Source: BOG-931 sp963781725
Lineage (GTDB): Bacteria; Pseudomonadota; Alphaproteobacteria; Rhizobiales; Xanthobacteraceae
Assembly (NCBI GenBank): GCA_963781725.1
Contig: CAWAGV010000002.1
Span: forward strand, 1,612,001-1,676,000
Length of the DNA stretch: 64,000 nucleotides
Reading direction: 5' to 3'
Shown here one piece after another: positions 54,696 through 63,311 of the stretch (positions within the stretch are counted from its first letter, which is position 1; every line of letters starts with the position of its first letter). The notes below the pieces were generated by a model that ran no database searches, was not told where the DNA came from, and worked only from the letters and a program-made list of their open reading frames with translations. The translations under genes were made by a program, and so were the position numbers.

Positions 54696-56234
54696 TCAGG
54701 CGGCGCGCCGGATCTCGTCGGCCAGCGCGCGATAGGACAGCGCTTCGGCAAGATGCACGCGGCCGACTTTGTCGGCGCCGTCGAGATCGGCGAGCGTGCG
54801 GGCGACGCGCAGCACGCGGTGATAGCCGCGCGCCGAGAGCCGCATCGCTTCGGCGGCATCGCGCAACAGCGTCATGCCGCTGGCGTCCGGCCTGGCGACA
54901 TCTTCGAGAATCGCGCCTGACACGGCAGAGTTGTTGCGGATATGCGGCAGGCCGAGCGCGGCATAACGCGCCGTCTGGCGCTCGCGCGCTGCGGCAACCC
55001 GCTCGGCGACTTCACGGCTGCCTTCGGCCGGCGCCGGCAGAATCAGATCGGCGGCGGTGACCGCGGGCACTTCGATGTGCAGGTCGATGCGGTCGAGCAG
55101 CGGGCCGGAAAGGCGCGACTGGTAGTCCGCCGCGCAGCGCGTGTTGGGCCCGCGGCGGCAGGAAAAACCGGGTTCGCTGGCGCGTCCGCAGCGGCACGGA
55201 TTCATCGCCGCGACCAGCATGAAGCGCGCCGGGTAGGTGACCCGATGATTGGCGCGCGCGATCGAGACTTCGCCGGTTTCCAGCGGCTGGCGCAATGAGT
55301 CGAGCGCCTGCGGCCCGAACTCCGGCAGTTCGTCGAGAAACAGCACGCCATGATGGGCCAGCGATATTTCGCCGGGCCGTGCATGGAGTCCGCCGCCGAC
55401 CAGCGCCGGCATGCTGGCGGAGTGATGCGGCGCGCGAAACGGCCGGCGGTTGGTCAACGCGCCGCCCTTGATGGCGCCGGCCACCGAAGCGACCATCGAC
55501 ACTTCGAGCAATTCGCCCGGCGCCAGCGGCGGCAGGATCGACGGCAGCCGCGCCGCCAGCATCGACTTGCCGGCGCCGGGCGGCCCGCACATCAAGAGGT
55601 TATGGCCGCCGGCCGCGGCAATTTCGAGCGCGCGCTTGGCGCTCTCCTGGCCCTTGATGTCGGCGAGGTCGAGCATCGGCCCGTCGGCCTCGAGAATCTT
55701 CGGCTGCGGCCGCGACAGCACCTGCGTGCCCTTGAAATGGTTGGCGAGCTGAATGAGCGAGGAGGCCGCAATGATGTCGATGTCCGGGCTCGCCCACGCC
55801 GCTTCCGGCCCGCACACCGCGGGGCAGATCAAACCTTCGCCGCGAGCATTGGCGCCGATGGCGGCGGGCAGCACACCGGCGACCGGCGTGATCGAGCCGT
55901 CGAGGCCGAGCTCGCCGAGCACGGTGAATCCGGACAGCGCATCGTGCGGGATGGCGCCGATCGCCGCCATCAGGCCGAGCGCGATCGGCAGGTCGTAATG
56001 GCTGCCTTCCTTCGGCAGGTCGGCCGGCGCGAGATTGATGGTGATGCGGCGCGCCGGCAGCGCCAGCCCCGACGCGATCAGTGCCGAGCGCACCCGCTCG
56101 CGCGCTTCCGAGACCGCCTTGTCGGGCAGGCCGACGACATTGAACGCGACAATGCCGGGCGCGACCTGGACCTGGACATCGACGGGCCGGACCTCGATGC
56201 CCTCAAACGCCACGGTGGAGACGCGCTGGACCAT
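54696..56234 (-). CDS. comM: YifB/ComM-family Mg-chelatase-like AAA ATPase
   Basis: ComM is a hexameric helicase that promotes branch migration during natural transformation; its role in non-competent bacteria is less clear. The 512-aa protein has the N-terminal Lon-like fold (AFEGIEVRPVDVQVQVAPG), Walker A GPPGAGKSMLAARL, the family motif RPFRAPHHSASMPAL, Walker B GVLFLDELPEF and a Cys-rich insert (CRCGRASEPGFSCRRG). A LexA-type box lies 65 bp upstream, which suggests SOS control. Confidence 0.93.
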   Translation of the reverse strand: MVQRVSTVAFEGIEVRPVDVQVQVAPGIVAFNVVGLPDKAVSEARERVRSALIASGLALPARRITINLAPADLPKEGSHYDLPIALGLMAAIGAIPHDALSGFTVLGELGLDGSITPVAGVLPAAIGANARGEGLICPAVCGPEAAWASPDIDIIAASSLIQLANHFKGTQVLSRPQPKILEADGPMLDLADIKGQESAKRALEIAAAGGHNLLMCGPPGAGKSMLAARLPSILPPLAPGELLEVSMVASVAGAIKGGALTNRRPFRAPHHSASMPALVGGGLHARPGEISLAHHGVLFLDELPEFGPQALDSLRQPLETGEVSIARANHRVTYPARFMLVAAMNPCRCGRASEPGFSCRRGPNTRCAADYQSRLSGPLLDRIDLHIEVPAVTAADLILPAPAEGSREVAERVAAARERQTARYAALGLPHIRNNSAVSGAILEDVARPDASGMTLLRDAAEAMRLSARGYHRVLRVARTLADLDGADKVGRVHLAEALSYRALADEIRRAA

Positions 56235-56298
56235 TGCAGCCCTGAACCAGTCAGCCCTGTCGTGCCGCGAAGAGTAACGGAACTTTTGTTCCCGTCAA

Positions 56299-56313
56299 GA
56301 ACAATTAGAGAAC
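56299..56313. promoter_or_regulatory. LexA-type box GAAC-N7-GAAC upstream of comM
   Basis: GAAC at 56299-56302 and GAAC at 56310-56313 are seven bases apart (AATTAGA), the direct-repeat layout of the alphaproteobacterial SOS box (GTTC-N7-GTTC on the other strand). The centre is about 72 bp upstream of the comM start. As far as I recall, comM-type genes are among known LexA targets in this class. Confidence 0.65.
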
Positions 56314-56471
56314 AAAAATAGGGTGAGGGACCGGGCGATAAATAGTCAGGCGTCATCGAGACCGTGACCATGTCGGGATATTTTACATCGCGCGGACGCG
56401 GAATCGACGCCGACCTCACAGGCAGGCTGGCAAAGCAGCTGCCGGAATCCCGGAAGCCGGACAGCAAATGA

Positions 56472-56879
56472 TTATTGCGTCCGCTTGGGCGGCGGCGCCG
56501 GAGGCTGATACGAGCCCGGAGGCAGCGGCGGTCGATAGCCCGGCGCGCATCTCTCGGTCGCGAGTGTCGTAAGGTACTGCTGACGTGCTTGGAGTGCCGT
56601 GGCTTCGGTGCTCGCCGCGCCCTTGGAATCCATCGCAAACCAGACCGGCCAGATGACCAATCCCACGACGCCAGCAGCAACATTCTGAGCGACTTTCAGC
56701 CCTTTTTCATCTGCAAGCTGTTGGGCCTTTGCGTTATTGGCTTCGATCTCAGCCCGGATCATTGTGCAGTCAGAGTAGACATCCTGCGGCTGAACACTCG
56801 CGACGGGCGCAGGATCGCGGCCTGCGCACGCAGAAACGGCGAGGCCAATAGCCATCGCTGCACACACTCGACTAGTCAT
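56472..56879 (-). CDS. Hypothetical small lipoprotein with a central hydrophobic segment
   Basis: The 135-aa protein has a lipoprotein signal peptide with lipobox-like VSAC (Cys at about 19) and a Pro-rich C-terminus (PPLPPGSYQPPAPPPK). A hydrophobic stretch, VAAGVVGLVIWPVWFAMD, lies at about 68-85, preceded by a polar helix (IRAEIEANNAKAQQLADE). The layout resembles small envelope lipoproteins that insert near the membrane. I do not recognise the family. The start overlaps the end of the frameshifted lipoprotein gene by 8 bp. Confidence 0.7.
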   Translation of the reverse strand: MTSRVCAAMAIGLAVSACAGRDPAPVASVQPQDVYSDCTMIRAEIEANNAKAQQLADEKGLKVAQNVAAGVVGLVIWPVWFAMDSKGAASTEATALQARQQYLTTLATERCAPGYRPPLPPGSYQPPAPPPKRTQ

Positions 56880-57083
56880 TAAAGACGGGAATGGGGTTTG
56901 ACCCCTTGCTGAGCGACACTGTGCCGGGAGTAAGAACCTGCTGTCGGCTGCTCTGCGTCGAGAGCGTGCAGGTCGCGCCCGGTACATTCGGGGTATAAAC
57001 GGCAATGACCTGAGTGGTCCTTTGGTGATTGTCGTGCAGCCGGCCAGCAGCAGCGCGATTCCCAGAATCGCAAGCCTACGCAT
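56872..57083 (-). pseudogene. Small lipoprotein broken by a one-base deletion
   Basis: The ATG at 57083 starts MRRLAILGIALLLAGCTTIT, a lipoprotein signal with lipobox LAGC, and continues KG. One base is then missing near 57017-57021. In the next frame the sequence runs QVIAVYTPNVPGATCTLSTQ and VLTPGTVSLSKGSNPIPVF, to TAG at 56872. Adding one A (AAAGGA to AAAGGAA) restores KGTTQVIAVYTP, matching the common TTITKGT...TPGA.C lipoprotein family and giving 70 aa. The repaired gene overlaps the next lipoprotein start by 8 bp. It is a sequence error or a recent mutation. Confidence 0.75.
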
Positions 57084-57219
57084 GACGCTTCCCCTAGTCC
57101 CCGGCACACTATCCGCGAAATACTTCCGAGGGGCAACTTATAGGGGAGACGGTAAATTGGGGCATTTTAGTCCGCAGGCCCCAGCGAAGAGCGGCGCTTA
57201 CCGCCGTTTCAGGCCCGTT

Positions 57220-57798
57220 TTATTCGCCGGCACCGGCCAAAAGCTCGCGCAGCACGGCGTTGAGCATCTCGTCCGAGAGATCGGTGCCCTCGACGGCGCG
57301 GGCCAGCGTCAGCGCACCCACCAGCGCGGCCATGGCGGTCACCGCCTTGCGCCGCCGCACCGCTTTGGACTTGCCCGGGACGGCTTCGGCGAGAATGTCG
57401 AGCAGCGGCTCAAGCCCCTCGGCGAAGGCTTTGCGCACGCCCTTGCCGCGGCGCGCGGCGTCGTTGCCGAGCGCGGCGAAGGCGCAGCCTTTGCCGGGGT
57501 CGTCGCGATGGCGTGGTGAAAGGTAGTGCTTCAGCAGCGCCGCGAACGGCTCCTGCGGGTCGGCGGCGGTGACCTTCGCCCAGTTTGCCGCCGCCTGCGC
57601 CATCGTGCGCTTGCTCGACTGTGCCACCAGGTCGTCCTTGGAGGAGAAATGCCCGTAGAAACCACCATGGGTGAGATCGGCGGCCTTCATGATGTCGGCG
57701 ACGCCGATGCCGTCGAAGCCCTTGGCGCGGAACAGCGCGCCCGCCGCGTCGATGATGCGTTCGCGGTGTTCGGCGGCCTTTTCCCGGCTCACTCTCAT
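57220..57798 (-). CDS. TetR-family transcriptional regulator
   Basis: The 192-aa protein has an N-terminal TetR HTH (about 8-55), with RERIIDAAGALFRAKGFDGIG, quoted in part as ERIIDAAGALFRAKG, then VADIMKAADLTHGGFYGHFSSKDDL. The ligand-binding helical domain follows. The GFYGHF variant is typical of the AcrR/NemR-like group. It is divergent from the MFS gene, with two palindromic operator-like sites in between, so it likely represses that transporter and itself. The inducer is unknown. Confidence 0.9.
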   Translation of the reverse strand: MRVSREKAAEHRERIIDAAGALFRAKGFDGIGVADIMKAADLTHGGFYGHFSSKDDLVAQSSKRTMAQAAANWAKVTAADPQEPFAALLKHYLSPRHRDDPGKGCAFAALGNDAARRGKGVRKAFAEGLEPLLDILAEAVPGKSKAVRRRKAVTAMAALVGALTLARAVEGTDLSDEMLNAVLRELLAGAGE

Positions 57799-57857
57799 TA
57801 CAGCACCTCAGCCATGCGTACGCGTCCGTGCGCACTCTCCGTGACTTGACTTTTTAT

Positions 57858-57902
57858 ATGACGATCGTCATCAATAAGCAAGCTTGGAATGATGGTCATC
57901 AT
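57858..57902. promoter_or_regulatory. Twin 14-bp palindromes between tetR and the MFS gene
   Basis: ATGACGATCGTCAT (57858-57871) is a perfect palindrome. ATGATGGTCATCAT (57889-57902) has 6-bp arms and shares the same outer bases. Their centres are 31 bp apart, about three helical turns, so two TetR dimers could bind on one DNA face. A TTGACT hexamer at 57846-57851 lies just upstream. Confidence 0.75.
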
Positions 57903-57932
57903 CTAACCGCAGTTTCGGAACTGGAATTCGGC

Positions 57933-59237
57933 ATGTTGTCTTCCGCAGTCGCCGCGGCGCTTGCGCGCCGCAAAATCCATTACGGCTGGGCTATTGTCGG
58001 CGCCACTTTGTTCGTCACCGTGATCACGGCGGCCGCGATGAGCACGCCCGGCGTGCTGATCGTGCCGCTGGAGCAGGAATTCGGCTGGACCGACGCGCAA
58101 ATCTCTTCGGCATTGGCGCTCCGGCTGATGCTGTTCGGATTGTTCGGTCCGTTCGCCGCAGCGTTCATGAATCGCTATGGCATCCGCGCCGTGGTGATAT
58201 GCGCGGTCATTCTCATTTGCGCAGGTTTTCTGGCGTCGCTGGTGATGACGCAGGTGTGGCAGCTCGTCCTGCTGTGGGGCGTCGTCGTCGGTATCGGCAC
58301 CGGCCTTACCGCCATGGTTTTGGCCGTCACGGTCGCGACGCGCTGGTTCAACGCCCGGCGCGGCCTGGTCACAGGCATCTTTGCCGCCAGCAACGCCACC
58401 GGGCAGCTCGTCTTCCTGCCGCTTATCGCCTCGCTCGCCACCAATTACGGCTGGCGTATGTCGCTGGTGTTCGTCTGCTGCATGCTGGCGATTGCGGGTG
58501 TCGTCGGGTCGCTGCTGCTGCGCGATCGGCCGAGCGACCTCGGCCTTCCGCTTTATGGCGAGACCGCGGTCGCGCCGGCCCCGGCGGCCGGTGCGGGTCT
58601 TGTTTCGCTGCTGATGTCGCCGCTCATCGTGTTGAAGGAAGCAGCGCGCACTCCGGTATTTTGGGTGTTGTTCGGGACCTTCTTCGTCTGCGGCAGCAGC
58701 ACCAACGGCCTGATCCAGACCCATTTCATAACGCTGTGCCATGACTACGGCCTGGCCGCAGTCACCGCGGCGAGCGTGCTGGCGATGATGGGCATTTTCG
58801 ATTTCGCCGGCACCATCGGCTCCGGCTGGCTGTCCGACCGCTTTGACAGCCGCTGGCTGCTGTTCTGGTATTACGGCCTGCGCGGGGTGTCGCTGCTCTA
58901 TCTGCCGTTCACCGATTTCACGTTCTACGGGCTGTCGCTGTTCGCGATGTTCTACGGGCTCGACTGGATCGCGACCGTGCCGCCAACGGTGAAACTCACC
59001 GCCGACAAGTTTGGCCGCGAAAAGGCCGGCATGGTGTTCGGCTGGATTTTTGCCGGCCACCAGATCGGCGCGGCCAGCGCGGCGTTCGGCGCGGGGGTGG
59101 TGCGGACGGTATATTCGACCTACCTGCCGGCGTTTTTTATCGCCGGTGCGCTCTGCATCATCGCGGCGCTGGCAGTGCTGACGGTGCGCAAGTCGTCGGG
59201 TCCGGTCGTTGCCACGCCCGCACCGGCAAGAGCTTAG
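57933..59237 (+). CDS. MFS transporter, probably monocarboxylate or oxalate-formate type
   Basis: This is a 12-TM major-facilitator permease of 434 aa. The N-terminus HYGWAIVGATLFVTVITA and GVLIVPLEQEFGW resemble the monocarboxylate/oxalate-formate branch (YbfB/OFA-like). The TM2-3 loop motif is partly degenerate (FGPFAAAFMNRYGIRAV). WFNARRGLVTGIFAASNATG and GSGWLSDRFDSRWLL are typical of the branch. The ATG at 57933 is preferred, since an upstream start at 57828 would include the operators. The substrate is unknown; control by the divergent TetR regulator is inferred. Confidence 0.87.
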   Translation: MLSSAVAAALARRKIHYGWAIVGATLFVTVITAAAMSTPGVLIVPLEQEFGWTDAQISSALALRLMLFGLFGPFAAAFMNRYGIRAVVICAVILICAGFLASLVMTQVWQLVLLWGVVVGIGTGLTAMVLAVTVATRWFNARRGLVTGIFAASNATGQLVFLPLIASLATNYGWRMSLVFVCCMLAIAGVVGSLLLRDRPSDLGLPLYGETAVAPAPAAGAGLVSLLMSPLIVLKEAARTPVFWVLFGTFFVCGSSTNGLIQTHFITLCHDYGLAAVTAASVLAMMGIFDFAGTIGSGWLSDRFDSRWLLFWYYGLRGVSLLYLPFTDFTFYGLSLFAMFYGLDWIATVPPTVKLTADKFGREKAGMVFGWIFAGHQIGAASAAFGAGVVRTVYSTYLPAFFIAGALCIIAALAVLTVRKSSGPVVATPAPARA

Positions 59238-59247
59238 CCAGAGCTAG

Positions 59248-60189
59248 CTACTTTCGCTTTGCCTCGATCTTGTCCCACAGCATCGCTGCGATGTCGGGAC
59301 CGCCGAGATTTTTCACCGACCGGATTCCGGTCGGTGAGGTGACGTTGATCTCGGTGAGATAGTCGCCGATCACGTCGATGCCGACGAACAACAGGCCGCG
59401 GTCGCGCAGCGCCGGGCCGATGCGGTTGCAGATCTCCCGCTCGCGTTCGGTGAGCTCGGTGGCGGCCGGCGTGCCGCCGCGTACCATGTTGGAGCGCAGG
59501 TCGTCGGCTGCCGGTACGCGGTTCACCGCGCCGGCAAACTCGCCGTCGACCAGGATGATGCGCTTGTCGCCTTTCTTCACCGCCGGCAGGAATTTCTGCA
59601 CTACCCATTGCTCGCGGAACAGCGACGAGAACAGGTCGTACAGCGAGCCGAAATTCAGATCCTCTTTGGTGAGCAGGAACACGCCTTCGCCGCCTTTGCC
59701 GTAGAGCGGCTTCATCACGATGTCGCCGTGCTCGGCGCGGAACGCCTTGATCGCTTCAAGGTCGCGCGTCAACAGCGTCGGCGGCATCAGGTCGGGGAAT
59801 TCGGTGACGAAAACTTTCTCCGGTGCGTTGCGCACATGGGCCGGATCGTTGACCACCAGCGTCTTCGGATGGATGCGCTCGAGGATGTGGGTCGAGGTGA
59901 TGTAGGCCAGATCGAACGGCGGGTCCTGCCGCAGCAGCACGACGTCGAAGCTCGAAAGATCGACATGCTTCGGTTCGCCGAGCGTGACGTGATCGCCGAC
60001 GACGTCGCGCAGCACCACCGGCCGCACCGTCGCCGTGACCTTGCCGTCGCGCAACGACAGCCGGTCCGGCGTGTAATAGGAGATCGCATAGGCCCGGGCC
60101 TGCGCCTCCAGCAGCATCGCGAAGGTGGAGTTGCCACGGACGTTGATCCGCTCGATCGGATCCATTTGGACGGCGACGTTCAGGCGCAT
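59248..60189 (-). CDS. gshB: Glutathione synthetase
   Basis: GshB joins gamma-glutamylcysteine and glycine to make glutathione. The 313-aa protein is an ATP-grasp enzyme with MDPIERINVRGNSTFAMLLE at the start, LRQDPPFDLAYI, the P-loop-like region VMKPLYGKGGEGVFL, and the Mg-binding FVGIDVIGDYLTEINVTSPTG at the end, quoted in part as GIDVIGDYLTEINVTSP. It is the last gene of a minus-strand set rsmI-yraN-gshB. Confidence 0.95.
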   Translation of the reverse strand: MRLNVAVQMDPIERINVRGNSTFAMLLEAQARAYAISYYTPDRLSLRDGKVTATVRPVVLRDVVGDHVTLGEPKHVDLSSFDVVLLRQDPPFDLAYITSTHILERIHPKTLVVNDPAHVRNAPEKVFVTEFPDLMPPTLLTRDLEAIKAFRAEHGDIVMKPLYGKGGEGVFLLTKEDLNFGSLYDLFSSLFREQWVVQKFLPAVKKGDKRIILVDGEFAGAVNRVPAADDLRSNMVRGGTPAATELTEREREICNRIGPALRDRGLLFVGIDVIGDYLTEINVTSPTGIRSVKNLGGPDIAAMLWDKIEAKRK

Positions 60190-60268
60190 GGCGGTATCGG
60201 GGCTGGGGAAGGTTGAAGCGCGGGTAACGGGTCAGGTCTACGCAATTTCGTTCTAGGCCGCCACTAGG

Positions 60269-60683
60269 TCACTGCGAGGCGTCGAAGGCATTGACGATAT
60301 GGCGTGGCAGCTTGCCCGGCGCCACCAGCATGACATCGAAGCGGCCGAAGCAGTCGGCATCCTTGGGATGCTGCGCCATCCAGTATTCGGCGGCGGCGAT
60401 GATGCGCTGTTGCGATGTCCGGCTCACCGATTCCGCCGCCAGCTCCAGCGTGTCGCGCGCCTTGACCTCGACGAACACCAGGTTGCGCCGCCGCCGCGCC
60501 ACGATATCGATCTCGCCGACCGGCGTTCTCCAGCGCCGCGCCGCGATCCGGTAACCCTTGGCGAGCAGCAGCATGGCCGCACGGCTCTCCGCCGACAGCC
60601 CGAGCTTGAAGGCGGCGACCCGTTCCGGCCGCGCAGCTGGTTTGGCCGCCGTCTTGGCCACTGTCTTGGGTCGCGTGACCCGT

Positions 60684-60712
<29 letters not shown>
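60269..60712 (-). CDS. yraN: YraN-family (UPF0102) nuclease-like protein
   Basis: The 147-aa protein has the endonuclease-like fold of UPF0102, with GEIDIVARR and VFVEVKARDT, which give the Asp and Glu-x-Lys of the PD-(D/E)xK-type active site. A basic, Ala-rich N-terminal tail of about 35 residues is extra. The ATG at 60712 lies inside the end of rsmI (29 bp overlap). The rsmI-lpoA-yraN neighbourhood is conserved across Proteobacteria. The cellular role is unknown. Confidence 0.88.
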
Positions 60713-61622
<910 letters not shown>

Positions 61623-61799
61623 TTCCGGCACTTTAGCGCCGGCAGCCGAGGGCGTCATGTTGGGCGTCATGGTGGCTGCCACACCTGTTGCAAATTCGTT
61701 ATCCTTTCGATTTGGTTAACCTTTCGCCGCCAGAATGACAGATTACCGCTGCCCTAATCGGCGATGACTGTGGTGAGGAGGCCCATTTTGCCGGGGGAA

Positions 61800-63050
61800 A
61801 TGCCGCTCCACGCGCCGGTGGCACAGCTGACCCGGCGGCGTTCGCTTGCGGGCCTGTTGGGCACCGCGGGCGTATTGCTTGGCGGCTGCTCCGGCACTTC
61901 GAGCTTCTTCAATTCGCTGCCGACCTTATCGTCGTCCGGTCCGCCGCCACAGCAGCAAGGCGGCGGAGCACCATTGCCGCCGCAGCAAGCCTCGGCGCCA
62001 AATGTCATCGGCGCCGGCCAGGTCAAGGCCGCGCTGATCCTGCCGCTGTCCGCCGGCGGCAATGCCGGCGTCGCCGGCCTGGCGATGCGCAACGCTGCCG
62101 AAATGGCGCTAAGCGAATTCAACGGCGCCAACGTCCAGATCACGGTGTTCGACGACGCCGGCAATCCCGACAGCGCGCGGCAGGGCGCGCAACAGGCGCT
62201 GGATCAGGGCGCCGAGATCGTTCTCGGCCCGCTGTTTGCGCAATCGGTCAGCACCGTCGGCCAGGTGGCGCGGGCCCGCAATATTCCGATGATCGCGTTT
62301 TCGACCGACGCCAATGTCGCGGCAAGCGGCATTTATCTGCTGAGTTTCCTGCCGGAAACCGATGTCGAGCGCATCGTGCAATACACCTCTTCGGTCGGCC
62401 GGCATTCCTATGCCGCGCTCATTCCCGACAATCCCTATGGCACCGTCGTCGAAGCCGCGTTCAAGCAGGCGGTGGCGCGCCGCAACGGCCAGATCGTGGC
62501 GCTGGAGCGCTACCCGCACGACAAGGCGGGCATGGCCGGGCCGGTGCGCAACGTCGCGCAGGTCGCGTCGCGCGCCGAAGCCATCTTCATTCCCGATGGC
62601 GGCGACGCGGTGCCGGACGTCGTGCAGGGCCTGATCGCGGACGGCGTCATCACCAAGCGCGTGCAACTGCTCGGCACCGGGCTGTGGGACGATCCGCGGA
62701 TCAGTTCGGCGCCGGGGCTCGATGGCGGCTGGTACGCAGCGCCTGACGGCGCCGGCTTCCGCGCCTTCGCCGAGCGCTACCGCAGCCGCTACAAGCAGGA
62801 GCCGGTCCGCACCGCGACCCTGGCCTATGACGCGGTGGCGCTGATCGCGGCGCTGGTGAAGACGCAAGGCACCCAGCGGTTCTCGCAGCAAGTGCTGACC
62901 AACCCGTCGGGCTTCACCGGCATCGACGGCCTGTTCCGCTTCCGCCAGGACGGCACTAACGACCGCGGGCTCGCGGTTTTGCGGGTGACGGCAACCGGGA
63001 CCCAGGTGATATCGCCCTCGCCAAAGGCGTTTGGCGGCTCCGGAATATAA
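61800..63050 (+). CDS. LpoA-like penicillin-binding-protein activator lipoprotein
   Basis: The protein of about 416 aa has a lipoprotein signal (RRRSLAGLLGTAGVLLGGC, lipobox LGGC) and a Gln/Pro-rich linker. A periplasmic-binding-protein type I (Peripla_BP_6) domain covers about 65-410, with VKAALILPLSAGGNAGVAG, FDDAGNPDSARQGAQQAL and IVLGPLFAQSVSTVGQVARA. In E. coli the LpoA C-domain of this fold stimulates PBP1A; the TPR N-domain of LpoA is missing here. Alternative starts are at 61764 (ATG) and 61788 (TTG, with GAGGAGG upstream). The context with rsmI and yraN supports the call. Confidence 0.85.
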   Translation: MPLHAPVAQLTRRRSLAGLLGTAGVLLGGCSGTSSFFNSLPTLSSSGPPPQQQGGGAPLPPQQASAPNVIGAGQVKAALILPLSAGGNAGVAGLAMRNAAEMALSEFNGANVQITVFDDAGNPDSARQGAQQALDQGAEIVLGPLFAQSVSTVGQVARARNIPMIAFSTDANVAASGIYLLSFLPETDVERIVQYTSSVGRHSYAALIPDNPYGTVVEAAFKQAVARRNGQIVALERYPHDKAGMAGPVRNVAQVASRAEAIFIPDGGDAVPDVVQGLIADGVITKRVQLLGTGLWDDPRISSAPGLDGGWYAAPDGAGFRAFAERYRSRYKQEPVRTATLAYDAVALIAALVKTQGTQRFSQQVLTNPSGFTGIDGLFRFRQDGTNDRGLAVLRVTATGTQVISPSPKAFGGSGI

Positions 63051-63311
63051 GCAAGCTTATTAATTTGAAAGCTGCAAAACGGGGCTTTTCGGCTCCGGGG
63101 TGTTGTCCGGTCTGAAATCGCGATCCGGCCTAGGCCGGCCGGCTGACGCTTTCCACCAAAGCCAATTTGGGGCAGGACGATTTTGCAGTGAGCGGGACGG
63201 CGTAGAATGCCTGGAATCAACCCGCGCTCATAGCACTATTGATTTCATTGAGAAAAACGGTCTATTAATAAGCGAGCTTATTAAATAACAGGGCTTTTTC
63301 AGGGGGTTCGG
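63051..63311. other. lpoA-hemW convergent gap with a possible MITE-like segment
   Basis: GCTTATTAAT (63055-63064) and ATTAATAAGC (63264-63273) are perfect 10-bp inverted repeats that delimit about 219 bp. A further copy of GCTTATTAA (63276-63284) follows the right end. The inside has no credible gene; a 62-codon open frame lacks a ribosome site. No clear target-site duplication was seen. It may be a small non-autonomous mobile element or simply an AT-rich convergent terminator region. Confidence 0.35.

Noticed and set aside
63100..63288. 62-codon open frame between lpoA and hemW
   Set aside because: No ribosome site, no coding character, and it overlaps the inverted repeats of the gap.
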